Shown: in pieces, positions 1 to 8,290 of the stretch
Numbering within the stretch: the first letter of the stretch is position 1
Layout: each line of letters starts with the position of its first letter
Assembly (NCBI GenBank): GCA_020719005.1
Contig: DYQZ01000008.1
Location: 1 to 37,796 of the forward strand
Reading direction: 5' to 3'
Source of the DNA: Candidatus Omnitrophus sp.
GTDB taxonomy: Bacteria > Omnitrophota > Gorgyraeia > Zapsychrales > Fredricksoniimonadaceae
DNA: 37,796 nucleotides
The notes under the pieces: model-generated
What the model saw: only the letters and a program-made list of their open reading frames with translations
What the model was told of the DNA's origin: nothing
The model's database searches: none
Translations under genes and position numbers: made by a program

Positions 1-2
1 TG

Positions 3-650
3 GCGCTCGCAGGTGTGGACATCAAGGCTTTTGTTGACGGGTTCCGTGCGGGTGAGAAAGAATATGCCCAGACGGACATCACGAAGAATGCGTGCTATCG
101 TTATGCCGCGATCCGCAATGTGCTGTACAATAAAGGCAAGTGCATAGAGATGATGGCGTCTTTTTATCCGAATGTCCAATATATCGCTGAGTGGTGGAAA
201 CAGCTATACGGCGAGAGTGAAGGTAAAGGCGGCAAGGGTATTTTTCCGGCATCGACCATCCTGTCGACCGATCTTCATTCCATGGGACAGCTCATGCAGG
301 ACGGGATGCGCAATATTTTTGAAACGTTCGTGATGCTTGACAAGGTAGAGGACCGTATTACGGTTCCGTCTCAGGCGGAAGACTTGGACAAATTCAATTG
401 TGTGGCCGGTAAAGATCTCGACTGGGTCAACAAGCAGGCCTACAAGGCGACGGCAGATGCTCATTTTGAAGGTGGCGTGCCGAACATGACGATCACGCTT
501 TCGAAGGCTGATGCTTTTCATGCCGGTCAGTTATATTATTTCTTTGAAAAAGGTGTCGGTGTTTCCGGATACATTCTTGGCGTCAATCCTTTTGACCAGC
601 CCGGAGTAGAGGCCTATAAAAAGAAGATGTTCGTCCTGCTTGGCAAGTAA
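3..650 (+). CDS. pgi: Glucose-6-phosphate isomerase, C-terminal part (5' end outside window)
   Basis: Frame is open to the window edge (ALAGVDIKAF...). C-terminus 'GYILGVNPFDQPGVEAYKKKMFVLLGK' is typical of Pgi. The track start at 15 is an internal GTG. Confidence 0.93.
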   Translation, partial: ALAGVDIKAFVDGFRAGEKEYAQTDITKNACYRYAAIRNVLYNKGKCIEMMASFYPNVQYIAEWWKQLYGESEGKGGKGIFPASTILSTDLHSMGQLMQDGMRNIFETFVMLDKVEDRITVPSQAEDLDKFNCVAGKDLDWVNKQAYKATADAHFEGGVPNMTITLSKADAFHAGQLYYFFEKGVGVSGYILGVNPFDQPGVEAYKKKMFVLLGK

Positions 651-676
651 GAAAGCCGCATGGATAAAAAATAGTC

Positions 677-715
677 AAAAGCCCTTCGTTGATCCTTCAA
701 CGAAGGGCTTTTCTA
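677..715. terminator. Intrinsic terminator, probably bidirectional
   Basis: Near-perfect hairpin aaaagcccttcgttga/tcaacgaagggctttt (arms 677-692 and 697-712), with A/T-rich flanks on both sides. Confidence 0.8.
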
Positions 716-752
716 CAATTTGAACGACGTCGACAACCCCTCAAGCCTACCA

Positions 753-802
753 GGGGACATGATGCCCCGCTACAAGACAAAAAAGCGGGGCTTCGTGTCC
801 CC
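753..802 (-). ncRNA. Candidate structured RNA or inverted repeat (unassigned)
   Basis: 19-nt arms ggggacatgatgccccgct / agcggggcttcgtgtcccc, pairing with 2 mismatches around a 12-nt loop. On the minus strand it lies upstream of the 677-712 terminator. No credible ORF. Confidence 0.3.
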
Positions 803-916
803 AAGCACATTGCCAACCAACAAAAGCGTTGAATGCGAAAGCACCCCAGGTAAATCACCAATGCCGACCATCTTGGAGATAAAAGTATTTTATAGAGGAT
901 GAGGGAGACCATAAAT

Positions 917-942
917 AAAAAACCCCCTGTTTGCACAGAGGG
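917..942 (-). terminator. Intrinsic terminator of the tiny lysine-rich gene pair
   Basis: Minus strand ccctctgtgcaaacaggggg followed by tttttt. Confidence 0.75.
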
Positions 943-966
943 CTCTTTAAATGAAAGAAAAAAGAA

Positions 967-1047
967 TTACTTCTTTTTCTTGGCGACCTTCTTGACAGCC
1001 TTCTTCGCGACTTTCTTGACGGCTTTCTTAGCTTTCTTAACAGCCAT
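967..1047 (-). CDS. 26-aa lysine-rich histone-H1-like protein (MAVKKAKKAVKKVAKKAVKKVAKKKK)
   Basis: Read directly from the minus strand: ATG at 1047, TAA at 967-969, SD 'aaaggagaatacc' before ATG, strong terminator downstream. Below the ORF track length cut-off. Confidence 0.75.
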   Translation of the reverse strand: MAVKKAKKAVKKVAKKAVKKVAKKKK

Positions 1048-1105
1048 GGTATTCTCCTTTCCTACGTTTGGATCGGTTGAACGGTTCTTAAGAACCTGGT
1101 AAATC

Positions 1106-1198
1106 TTATTTCTTCTTTGCGGTCTTCTTGACAGCCTTCTTTGCAGGGGCTTTCTTGGTGACCTTTTTCGTGCACTTCTTGGATGAACAGCAAGCCAT
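1106..1198 (-). CDS. 30-aa lysine-rich, Cys-containing basic protein (MACCSSKKCTKKVTKKAPAKKAVKKTAKKK)
   Basis: Minus strand: ATG at 1198, TAA at 1106-1108, SD 'aaaggagaaaaatc' before ATG. Same KK-repeat style as its downstream neighbour. Confidence 0.75.
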   Translation of the reverse strand: MACCSSKKCTKKVTKKAPAKKAVKKTAKKK

Positions 1199-1239
1199 GA
1201 TTTTTCTCCTTTCTTAATGGATTATTTAATCCATGACTT

Positions 1240-1267
1240 ATAATAGCATTATGTTTTTCAGTTTCAA
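1240..1267 (-). promoter_or_regulatory. Putative promoter for the tiny basic-protein operon
   Basis: Minus strand TTGAAA (1262-1267), 16-nt spacer, TATTAT (1240-1245). Confidence 0.4.
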
Positions 1268-1392
1268 AAAGAAACTGAAGATTTCTTTATCGGTCTGTGT
1301 TGACAATTTTATTGTTACCGACGGAGAAAGATAAAGTTGATTTTTGTTCACAAAAAAATATATGAAAAATCAAAAAAGAAAATAAATAGTTT

Positions 1393-2496
1393 ATGAAAAC
1401 AGGTTTATACGTTCATATTCCGTTCTGCATGAAAAAATGCCCGTATTGTTCTTTTGCGGTCGCGGTCGGGCAAACGGGGCGTGAAGAAGATTATATTTCA
1501 GCACTTGAACGCGAAGCTTTTGCATACAAGGGTATGGCAGTGGAGAGTGTTTATATTGGCGGAGGGACGCCATCTTGTCTTAGTACGTCGGGAATAGAAA
1601 GACTATTTTGTTTGATAAGAGATAATTTCAAGGTGTCCGAGCACGCCGAGATCACCTTTGAAGCTAATCCTGAAAGTATTACGACGGAGAAAGCGCGTTT
1701 GTTGAGAGCGATCGGGGTCAACCGCATGAGTTTAGGGGTACAGTCGCTGAATGATGCGCGCCTTGAGTCCTTGGGTCGAACGCATGACGCGGATCAGGCC
1801 GTGCGGGCTTTTGATATGCTGAGGGTATGTGGTTTCTCTAATATCAGCATTGATGTGATGTATGGTTTTTCTGAACAGACACATGTGGCATTGGCAGAAG
1901 ATCTAAAAGCAGTGCTTGCACTAAAGAGCGAGCATGTGTCGCTTTATGCCCTTAATATAGAACAGCGCAGTCTGTACTTTGCCCGGGGCAAACAGGTGGA
2001 TGCAGATGCGCAGGCAGATATGTATGAGATCGTTCGGCGGGTCGTTGAGGCAGAAGGCCTTTTGCAATATGAGGTGAGCAATTTTGCGAAGCCGGGTTTT
2101 GTATCGGCACATAATATGAACTATTGGCGCGGCGGGGAATATATTGGGCTTGGGATGTCAGCGCATTCACATCGTGACGAGCGCCGTTACTGGAATGCTG
2201 ACACGCTTCCTTTATATCTCTCGATGATGCAAGAGAAGGGTAATGCCATGACCGGTGAAGAGCTCTTGTGCGGTGTTGATAAACTGACTGAGATCTTCTT
2301 GTTCGGCCTTAGGATGAATGAGGGTGTTGACTTGAATGAGCTTGAGCGTAGAATGAACGTTGAACTTCCCATGGAAAAGAAAGAAGCGCTCGAAAGTTTT
2401 ATCGATATGGGATTGCTTGAAGAAGACGGGCTTTTTATCCGTGCGACCGATCAGGGGCGTCTTGTTCTTGATGAGATATCCGCGAGACTAATATAA
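1393..2496 (+). CDS. hemW: HemW/oxygen-independent coproporphyrinogen oxidase-like radical SAM protein
   Basis: 'YVHIPFCMKKCPYCSF' radical-SAM motif, 'YIGGGTPS', 'YEVSNFAKPG...HNMNYW'. Confidence 0.9.
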   Translation: MKTGLYVHIPFCMKKCPYCSFAVAVGQTGREEDYISALEREAFAYKGMAVESVYIGGGTPSCLSTSGIERLFCLIRDNFKVSEHAEITFEANPESITTEKARLLRAIGVNRMSLGVQSLNDARLESLGRTHDADQAVRAFDMLRVCGFSNISIDVMYGFSEQTHVALAEDLKAVLALKSEHVSLYALNIEQRSLYFARGKQVDADAQADMYEIVRRVVEAEGLLQYEVSNFAKPGFVSAHNMNYWRGGEYIGLGMSAHSHRDERRYWNADTLPLYLSMMQEKGNAMTGEELLCGVDKLTEIFLFGLRMNEGVDLNELERRMNVELPMEKKEALESFIDMGLLEEDGLFIRATDQGRLVLDEISARLI

Positions 2497-3542
2497 TGGA
2501 AGCAGTAAAAGAGGATGTTGGTGTGAAGGGAAGGGGGGCGACGCTCAAGATATGTGTCGTTGTGTTCTTTCTTTTGGGTACCTGCGTGTGGGCCATTCTT
2601 GATACACCATGGTTTACGGCGAGGATCATACGCACCGTTATGTCACGCCAGATGAGCAATGTTCAATTGCGTGATCTTAGCATTAAGACCCAGCATTTTA
2701 GTTTTCCGGGGAAAGTGGCGTTGGGGGGCGTATCGTGTAAGGTTCTCTTTAATGGCCGCGCGGACACGCTTAACGTCCATCAGGTTATTTTGATAGGTCT
2801 TGAAACATTATTTTTTCCCAAGAAAGCATTGGCGTTGAATATGACGGGCGCTGATGTTTCCTTTTTGCCGTTGCGTCTTTCGAATGTTGAAGCTTCTGTT
2901 GCCATACTTCGCCGGGATGATGGTTTATTCATCATGGAGGGCCCGGTATCTATTAAGAAAGTGTTTTGGGACAAAGCAGAGCTGGATGACTTGTCGTTCC
3001 AACTGCTTGGGGACGCGGCATCGATGGAATTAAGGAACATCAAGGGAGCTCTTTACGGTGGGACTATCCAAGGGGATGCACGTGTTGTGATGGCCGGGAT
3101 GTCTTATACAGTGAACACGGATATAAAAGATGTGGATATAGCAAAAGCGGGTATGTGGAACGCGTCTTTGTCTGACCAGCTTTCGGGCCGGTTGTCGGGT
3201 CATGTATCCGTTGTTGGCAGAGGAGAGGAGCTTTCGAACATTACAACAGACTGGCGTATGCTTGACGGTAGTAGTATGAGTGCCGGGCTTCTTTCTTTGT
3301 TGACGCAGTATATTCCGCAATCACGTGAAAAGAAACGTCTTGATGCGCTTATCAAGGCGGGCGGCAAACTGCCTGTACAGCTGTTGTCATTCGCGGTGAA
3401 GACAGAAACACCCCGTCATTTGAAGGGAGAGATCCACATCAAAAGCAAGGATGTGAATCTTCAGATCAACATCATCAATGATATCAATACAGACGGGACA
3501 TTGATGTCGTTGTTAGGATATTGGCAGACGTATTTCAGGTAA
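2496..3542 (+). CDS. YdbH-like (AsmA-like) membrane-anchored protein, short version (348 aa)
   Basis: N-terminal TM followed by beta-rich AsmA-like sequence. C-terminal 'GKLPVQLLSFAVKTETPRHLKGEIHIKSKDVNLQINI'. Followed by ynbE-like and ydbL-like genes. Confidence 0.6.
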   Translation: MEAVKEDVGVKGRGATLKICVVVFFLLGTCVWAILDTPWFTARIIRTVMSRQMSNVQLRDLSIKTQHFSFPGKVALGGVSCKVLFNGRADTLNVHQVILIGLETLFFPKKALALNMTGADVSFLPLRLSNVEASVAILRRDDGLFIMEGPVSIKKVFWDKAELDDLSFQLLGDAASMELRNIKGALYGGTIQGDARVVMAGMSYTVNTDIKDVDIAKAGMWNASLSDQLSGRLSGHVSVVGRGEELSNITTDWRMLDGSSMSAGLLSLLTQYIPQSREKKRLDALIKAGGKLPVQLLSFAVKTETPRHLKGEIHIKSKDVNLQINIINDINTDGTLMSLLGYWQTYFR

Positions 3543-3548
3543 ATCCAA

Positions 3549-3734
3549 ATGGAGGGGCGTATGTTAAGATATTGTTGTTTGATGATCGTATTGGCGGGGT
3601 TCCTCGCCGGATGTACGGTCAAGGCGGTGGGCGATCCGAATCGTCCGATCACGATCAATGCACACATTACGATCGATATCAACGGGCTTCAAAAGACAGC
3701 GAGCAGTATTGAGGATATGGTGAGCGGTAAATAA
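3549..3734 (+). CDS. YnbE-like small lipoprotein
   Basis: Lipobox 'LAGFLAGC', then 'DPNRPITINAHITIDI'. Start could also be the ATG at 3561. Confidence 0.65.
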   Translation: MEGRMLRYCCLMIVLAGFLAGCTVKAVGDPNRPITINAHITIDINGLQKTASSIEDMVSGK

Positions 3735-3781
3735 AGTTCAATGATAACGGGTTAACGATGCGCAAGCATAAGGAGATAAGT

Positions 3782-4180
3782 ATGAGAAAAATGATCATGT
3801 CGGTTCTTTTCATGGGTCTGATGAGCACGGCGGCGTTCGCGCAGTCGTATGATATCAAAGAAATGACGCCTGCGGTAACGAGTGCGCTTGAGGCGCGTAA
3901 AGCCCGTTTCTCAGAATTAAAAACGCTGAAGGCAGAGGGTATTGTAGGTGAGACCAATCAAGGTTATGTTGAGGCTCTTGGCGGAGATAAAGCAACCGCA
4001 AAACTTGTAGCCATGGAGAACAAAGACCGTCGTGCGATCTATGAGGCCATTGTAACGCAGAATGATCTGGGCGCCTCAGCGCTTGTGACCGTAGAAGGCG
4101 TTTTTGCTAAAGTTCAGCGTGATAAAGCAAATGCAGGTGAGAAGGTTCAGGATGCTTCGGGGAATTGGATCAGCAAATAG
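3782..4180 (+). CDS. YdbL family (DUF1318) periplasmic protein
   Basis: Signal peptide 'MRKMIMSVLFMGLMSTAAFAQ'. 'LEARKARFSELKTLKAEGIVGETNQGYVE' resembles YdbL. The start at 3782 follows an 'aaggagataagt' SD. Confidence 0.65.
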   Translation: MRKMIMSVLFMGLMSTAAFAQSYDIKEMTPAVTSALEARKARFSELKTLKAEGIVGETNQGYVEALGGDKATAKLVAMENKDRRAIYEAIVTQNDLGASALVTVEGVFAKVQRDKANAGEKVQDASGNWISK

Positions 4181-5261
4181 TGATCTTGATCGCATAACGG
4201 TCTGCTACCGTTTGGGACTGTTGGAACAGTTTGAATAAAGAATCCCCGATAAGCGTGCGGTATTCGCTGCGCAGATGAAGTTTGGTAAGGATCTTATTTG
4301 CTTGGGCTGCCCGTGTTTTAACGGCAGAGAGTGCATAGTTGAGGCTGTTCGATCTGATGAGGATCTCCTGAATAGCCGTGAGGTCCTCGATCTTTTTCTT
4401 TGGTTTATTGAATACTTGAAGAAATATGCGGCGGTCTTTTCCTTTAAGGTTGGCATAAGCGTGAACGATAAGCAGCGTTTTCTTCTTTTCTTCCAGATCA
4501 CTTAAAATGGATTTCCCTATCGTTTTTTCTGTTTCATAAATACCGATAATATCATCCTGGATCTGAAAAGCCTGACCAATGAGTAGGCCAAAGCGGGCGA
4601 GCTGTTTAATGTCTTTTTCAGGTGCACCGGCGAGGATTGCTCCTGTGACTAACGGACAGTCAAAGGTGTAGCGTGCGGTCTTGAGCGAATAATTCAGGAA
4701 AACATCTTTTTCTTTCACATGATCGAGTGTGTCTACCCCATGGACCGTATCGATGAATTCTCCCATGGCCGTGAAAGCCGCAGTCTGGATAAAATAGCGT
4801 AGTGCCCGTTCTTTGCGCCGGGGATCTTCATCAAGTGAAAGAAAAGCGTCGATCGCCAGGGCATAGACGATATCTCCTGCGATAATGGCGAGGTCTGTTC
4901 CGAGTTTGTCAGGGTCGGCGCACGGTATCGTGCGGTTCAGTATCCGATGCATGGTGGGCTTACCTCGCCGGAGATCCGAACAGTCAATGATATCATCATG
5001 GATCAACATGAAATTATGCAGGAATTCAATGCACGTGGAGGCATTATATAGAGAAGGTGGTATTTTCTTGCCGGGTTTGGAATAACCCAGGTAACTGAGA
5101 ATAAGAAGTAGAGGCCGGATGCGTTTTCCTTCACGCAGTGAGAACTCGCGGATCGAGTCATAGAGGATCGGATCAACCAGGTGGAGTTTGTAGTCTTTCT
5201 TCACACGTGTCAGGAAAGAGGCCAGGCTGTTGTCGATCTTGCGACGGAGGATCTTTAACAT
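4170..5261 (-). CDS. Polyprenyl synthetase (GGPP synthase-like)
   Basis: 'HDDIIDCSDLRRGKPTMHR' first Asp-rich motif; 'QIQDDIIGIYETEKTIGKS' second motif. Confidence 0.9.
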   Translation of the reverse strand: MLKILRRKIDNSLASFLTRVKKDYKLHLVDPILYDSIREFSLREGKRIRPLLLILSYLGYSKPGKKIPPSLYNASTCIEFLHNFMLIHDDIIDCSDLRRGKPTMHRILNRTIPCADPDKLGTDLAIIAGDIVYALAIDAFLSLDEDPRRKERALRYFIQTAAFTAMGEFIDTVHGVDTLDHVKEKDVFLNYSLKTARYTFDCPLVTGAILAGAPEKDIKQLARFGLLIGQAFQIQDDIIGIYETEKTIGKSILSDLEEKKKTLLIVHAYANLKGKDRRIFLQVFNKPKKKIEDLTAIQEILIRSNSLNYALSAVKTRAAQANKILTKLHLRSEYRTLIGDSLFKLFQQSQTVADRYAIKITIC

Positions 5262-5305
5262 GGGTGCTATACTATCAAAACATCTCTCTTAAAACAAGGT
5301 TTTGC

Positions 5306-5333
5306 TTGAAGAATGAGAATGCTGTATTACAAT
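5306..5333 (+). promoter_or_regulatory. Putative sigma70-type promoter
   Basis: TTGAAG (5306-5311), 16 nt, TACAAT (5328-5333), upstream of the 5366 CDS. Confidence 0.4.
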
Positions 5334-5365
5334 CTACTTAAATACATTAAATAAGGAGATGGTTC

Positions 5366-6076
5366 ATGAAAAAGATCTTTTTTGTTTTACTTGCTATATG
5401 TTTTGCCACTAGCGTTCAGGCGGCGACGGTGCATCTTAAGAACGGGGCGACCGTGACCGGGGATATCATGGAACGGACAGCTGAGTCCGTGCGTGTTAAT
5501 GTCGACGGTATTAAGGTGACCTATTATAACGATGAGATAAGCAGTATCGATGAGGGAGCGTCAGCTGCCACTGCTGATGCCCCGGCAGAGCCGGTTGTAG
5601 CGGATATCCCGTTGATCGAGCGGACGCCTGTTGAGCCTGTTTCCAGCGCATCGCTTGAGGGAATGAAGAAGAAGGACCTGATCCTTAAATTTATCATTGT
5701 CTTCGGGACACGCGATACGATGCGGGCTAACTTTGAGCAGATGGCGGCGTCATTGCCGCCGGAAAAGGGTCAGGCTTTTCGCAAGGCGTTCAATGTGGAT
5801 ACGGTCATTAATTTGCTTATCCCTGTTTATGATAAATATTTCTCAGAAGCAGATCTGAAAGCTTATATTGAATTTTATTCTTCACCGGAAGGGGCGAACT
5901 TGAACAAGTCCCTTAATTTAGTGATGGCGGAAAGCGTTGATGCGACGATGAAATATTTTGAACTCAATATGCCTCCAGAATTGCAGGAGCAGAATGATGC
6001 GGCGGCAAAACAAGCGGCATTGCAGGCCGCTCAGAACGCGGGGCTGCCGATCGAGGTTCCTGTTCCAAACAAATAA
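5366..6076 (+). CDS. Secreted DUF2059-domain protein
   Basis: Signal peptide; 'LLIPVYDKYFSEADLKAYIEFYSSPEGANLNKS' is typical of DUF2059. Confidence 0.75.
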   Translation: MKKIFFVLLAICFATSVQAATVHLKNGATVTGDIMERTAESVRVNVDGIKVTYYNDEISSIDEGASAATADAPAEPVVADIPLIERTPVEPVSSASLEGMKKKDLILKFIIVFGTRDTMRANFEQMAASLPPEKGQAFRKAFNVDTVINLLIPVYDKYFSEADLKAYIEFYSSPEGANLNKSLNLVMAESVDATMKYFELNMPPELQEQNDAAAKQAALQAAQNAGLPIEVPVPNK

Positions 6077-6109
6077 TATAAGTCGTTGTATTTTAATAAC
6101 TTACAATTC

Positions 6110-6147
6110 AGCCGGCAAAATTCCTTTGATTTTGCCGGCTTTTTTTG
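6110..6147 (+). terminator. Intrinsic terminator
   Basis: agccggcaaaa...ttttgccggct followed by ttttttt. Confidence 0.9.
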
Positions 6148-6218
6148 TTATATTTAAACCTCTTTTTAGACAGTGTTCTAGGTGGAGTAAACCTTCTTAA
6201 TATTCAAAAGGAGAGAGT

Positions 6219-7514
6219 ATGATCGATAGGTATACACTTTCAAAAATGGGGCGGATCTGGTCGGAGCAGCGCAAGCTCGAGATCATGCTTCAGATCGAAG
6301 TTCTCGCATGTGAGGCGATGTGCAATTTGGGAAAGATCCCGAAAGCCGCGCTTGAGAAGATCAAGAAGAACGCCAAGTTCGATCTCGATGAAGTTAAGCG
6401 AATTGAAGAGCGCACGAAGCATGATGTCGTGGCGTTCATCCAGAACGTCGGCGAGAATCTTGGGCCTGAAGCGCAGTATCTTCATATGGGAATGACATCC
6501 TCTGATATCATTGATACTTCAATTTCTGTCCAGTGTGTTGAAGCTTCCGAGATCCTGATCGCGGATATGAAAAAGCTTTTGACCGTGTTGAAAGATAAAG
6601 CCAAGAAGTATAAGGATACGGTTTGCATCGCGCGCACCCACGGTGTTCACGCCGAGCCCATGACGTTTGGTCTTAAGATGGCGCTTTGGTATGATGAAAT
6701 GCGCCGCAATCTGGTCCGTCTTGAAGCGGCGGCCGAAGATATGCGCATCGGCAAGCTTTCCGGCGCTGTTGGAACTTATGCGAATATTGATCCGGCTGTC
6801 GAAGAATATGTTTGTCAGAAACTTAATCTGAAGTCTGCGAATATCGCGACCCAGGTCATTCAGCGTGATCATCATGCTAATTATCTTAATGTCCTCGCGC
6901 TTATTGGCGCGTCTTTGAACAAGTTCGCGACAGAGATCCGTCTTCTTCAAAAGACAGAGGTGCTTGAAGTTGAAGAACCTTTCTTTAAAGGTCAGATCGG
7001 ATCCTCGGCCATGCCTCATAAACGTAATCCTGTCACATGTGAACGCATTTGCGGGCTTGCGCGTATCCTGAAAGCCAATGCCATGATCGGGCTGGACGAC
7101 ATTGCTCTTTGGCATGAACGTGATATCAGCCATAGCTCAGCAGAGCGCATTATTTTGCCTGACAGCACGATCGCGCTTGATTATATGCTGAACAAATTCA
7201 TCCCGCTCGTGGATGGTCTCTTGGTATATCCGAAGAACATGATCGAATCTTTGCAAAAGACACGCGGTCTTATCTATTCCCAGCGTTGTTTGCTTGAGCT
7301 CATGAAGAAAGGCCTGCCTCGTTCGGCGGCGTATGAGATCATCCAAAGCTGTGCCATGCAGGTTTGGCAGGAAACAAGCGACTTCCGCGAAGTCTTAAAT
7401 CGCGACCGTCGTGTGCGTAAGTATATGTCCAAGAATGAGATCGATGCCTGTTTTGATGTCAAATACTACATCAAGCAGCGTGATTTCATTTTCAAGAAGG
7501 TGGGTATAAAATAA
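6219..7514 (+). CDS. purB: Adenylosuccinate lyase
   Basis: 'GQIGSSAMPHKRNPVTCERI' signature; 'HMGMTSSDIIDT'. Confidence 0.95.
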   Translation: MIDRYTLSKMGRIWSEQRKLEIMLQIEVLACEAMCNLGKIPKAALEKIKKNAKFDLDEVKRIEERTKHDVVAFIQNVGENLGPEAQYLHMGMTSSDIIDTSISVQCVEASEILIADMKKLLTVLKDKAKKYKDTVCIARTHGVHAEPMTFGLKMALWYDEMRRNLVRLEAAAEDMRIGKLSGAVGTYANIDPAVEEYVCQKLNLKSANIATQVIQRDHHANYLNVLALIGASLNKFATEIRLLQKTEVLEVEEPFFKGQIGSSAMPHKRNPVTCERICGLARILKANAMIGLDDIALWHERDISHSSAERIILPDSTIALDYMLNKFIPLVDGLLVYPKNMIESLQKTRGLIYSQRCLLELMKKGLPRSAAYEIIQSCAMQVWQETSDFREVLNRDRRVRKYMSKNEIDACFDVKYYIKQRDFIFKKVGIK

Positions 7515-8221
7515 TGGAAAAGCGTGAAAAACTTTACGAAGGTAAAGCCAAGATCCTTTATGCGACAGATGATAAGGATCAGGTCATCCAGTATTTTAAA
7601 GATGACGCGACGGCGGGCAATGGCAAGAAAAAGGGGACGGTCGAGGAAAAGGGGATCATGAACAACGGCATCTCCGCGAAGGTTTTCGAGTACCTTCAGG
7701 CGAACGGGGTTCCGACGCACTTTGTCAGCAAGCTGAGCGACCGCGAGATGCTCGTGAAGAAGGTCGAGATCGTCAAGGTTGAGGTCATTATCCGTAATCG
7801 CGCGGCCGGATCTTTGTGCCGCAACTACGGCGTCGAAGAGGGCAAGACCCTGTCGTGCCCGATCCTCGAGTTCTGCTACAAAGAGGACAAGTACAACGAT
7901 CCTCTGATGAACGAATACCATATCAAGGCACTCGGGATCGCGACGGAGAAGGAGATCGAGAAGATCAAGGAGATCACCTTCAAGGTCAACGAACTGATGA
8001 AGAAGTTCTTTTTGGCGCTTAAGATCGAGCTCATCGACTTCAAACTCGAGTTCGGGCGTTATAAGGGCGAGATCATCCTCGCGGATGAAATGTCTCCCGA
8101 CACTTGCCGTTTGTGGGAAGTGGGAACAGGGGTTCGCCTTGACAAGGATCGTTTCCGTAATGACCTTGGGAATATCAAGGAAGGGTATCAGGAAGTCCTA
8201 AAACGTGTAACCGGTAAATAA
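7514..8221 (+). CDS. purC: SAICAR synthetase
   Basis: 'LYEGKAKILY', 'VEVIIRNRAAGSLCRNYGVEEG', 'LIDFKLEFG', 'ILADEMSPDTCRLW'. Confidence 0.95.
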   Translation: MEKREKLYEGKAKILYATDDKDQVIQYFKDDATAGNGKKKGTVEEKGIMNNGISAKVFEYLQANGVPTHFVSKLSDREMLVKKVEIVKVEVIIRNRAAGSLCRNYGVEEGKTLSCPILEFCYKEDKYNDPLMNEYHIKALGIATEKEIEKIKEITFKVNELMKKFFLALKIELIDFKLEFGRYKGEIILADEMSPDTCRLWEVGTGVRLDKDRFRNDLGNIKEGYQEVLKRVTGK

Positions 8222-8234
8222 TGAAAGAGTAAGG

Positions 8235-8290
8235 CGCTGACCTCAAAGAAAAGATCGGTGGTTCTTTCTTTGTTGCAGCGTCTTCCTTTT
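8235..8290 (+). promoter_or_regulatory. Two-tier hairpin followed by a T-rich tract between purC and purL
   Basis: cgctg(8235-8239)/cagcg(8276-8280) enclosing caaagaa(8244-8250)/ttctttg(8266-8272), followed by tcttccttttt. Confidence 0.4.

Noticed and set aside
697-936. 79-aa minus-strand ORF with a hydrophobic start
   Set aside because: Runs through terminator and hairpin sequences; no SD or domain-like sequence.
899-1102. 67-aa plus-strand ORF with Phe/Leu-rich repeats
   Set aside because: Its TTC/CTT-rich sequence is the complement of the Lys codons in the minus-strand basic-protein genes, which have SDs and a terminator.
6148-6218. Possible purine riboswitch upstream of purB
   Set aside because: Short leader with no recognisable purine-aptamer core.
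6519-7133. 204-aa minus-strand ORF
   Set aside because: Antisense shadow of purB.
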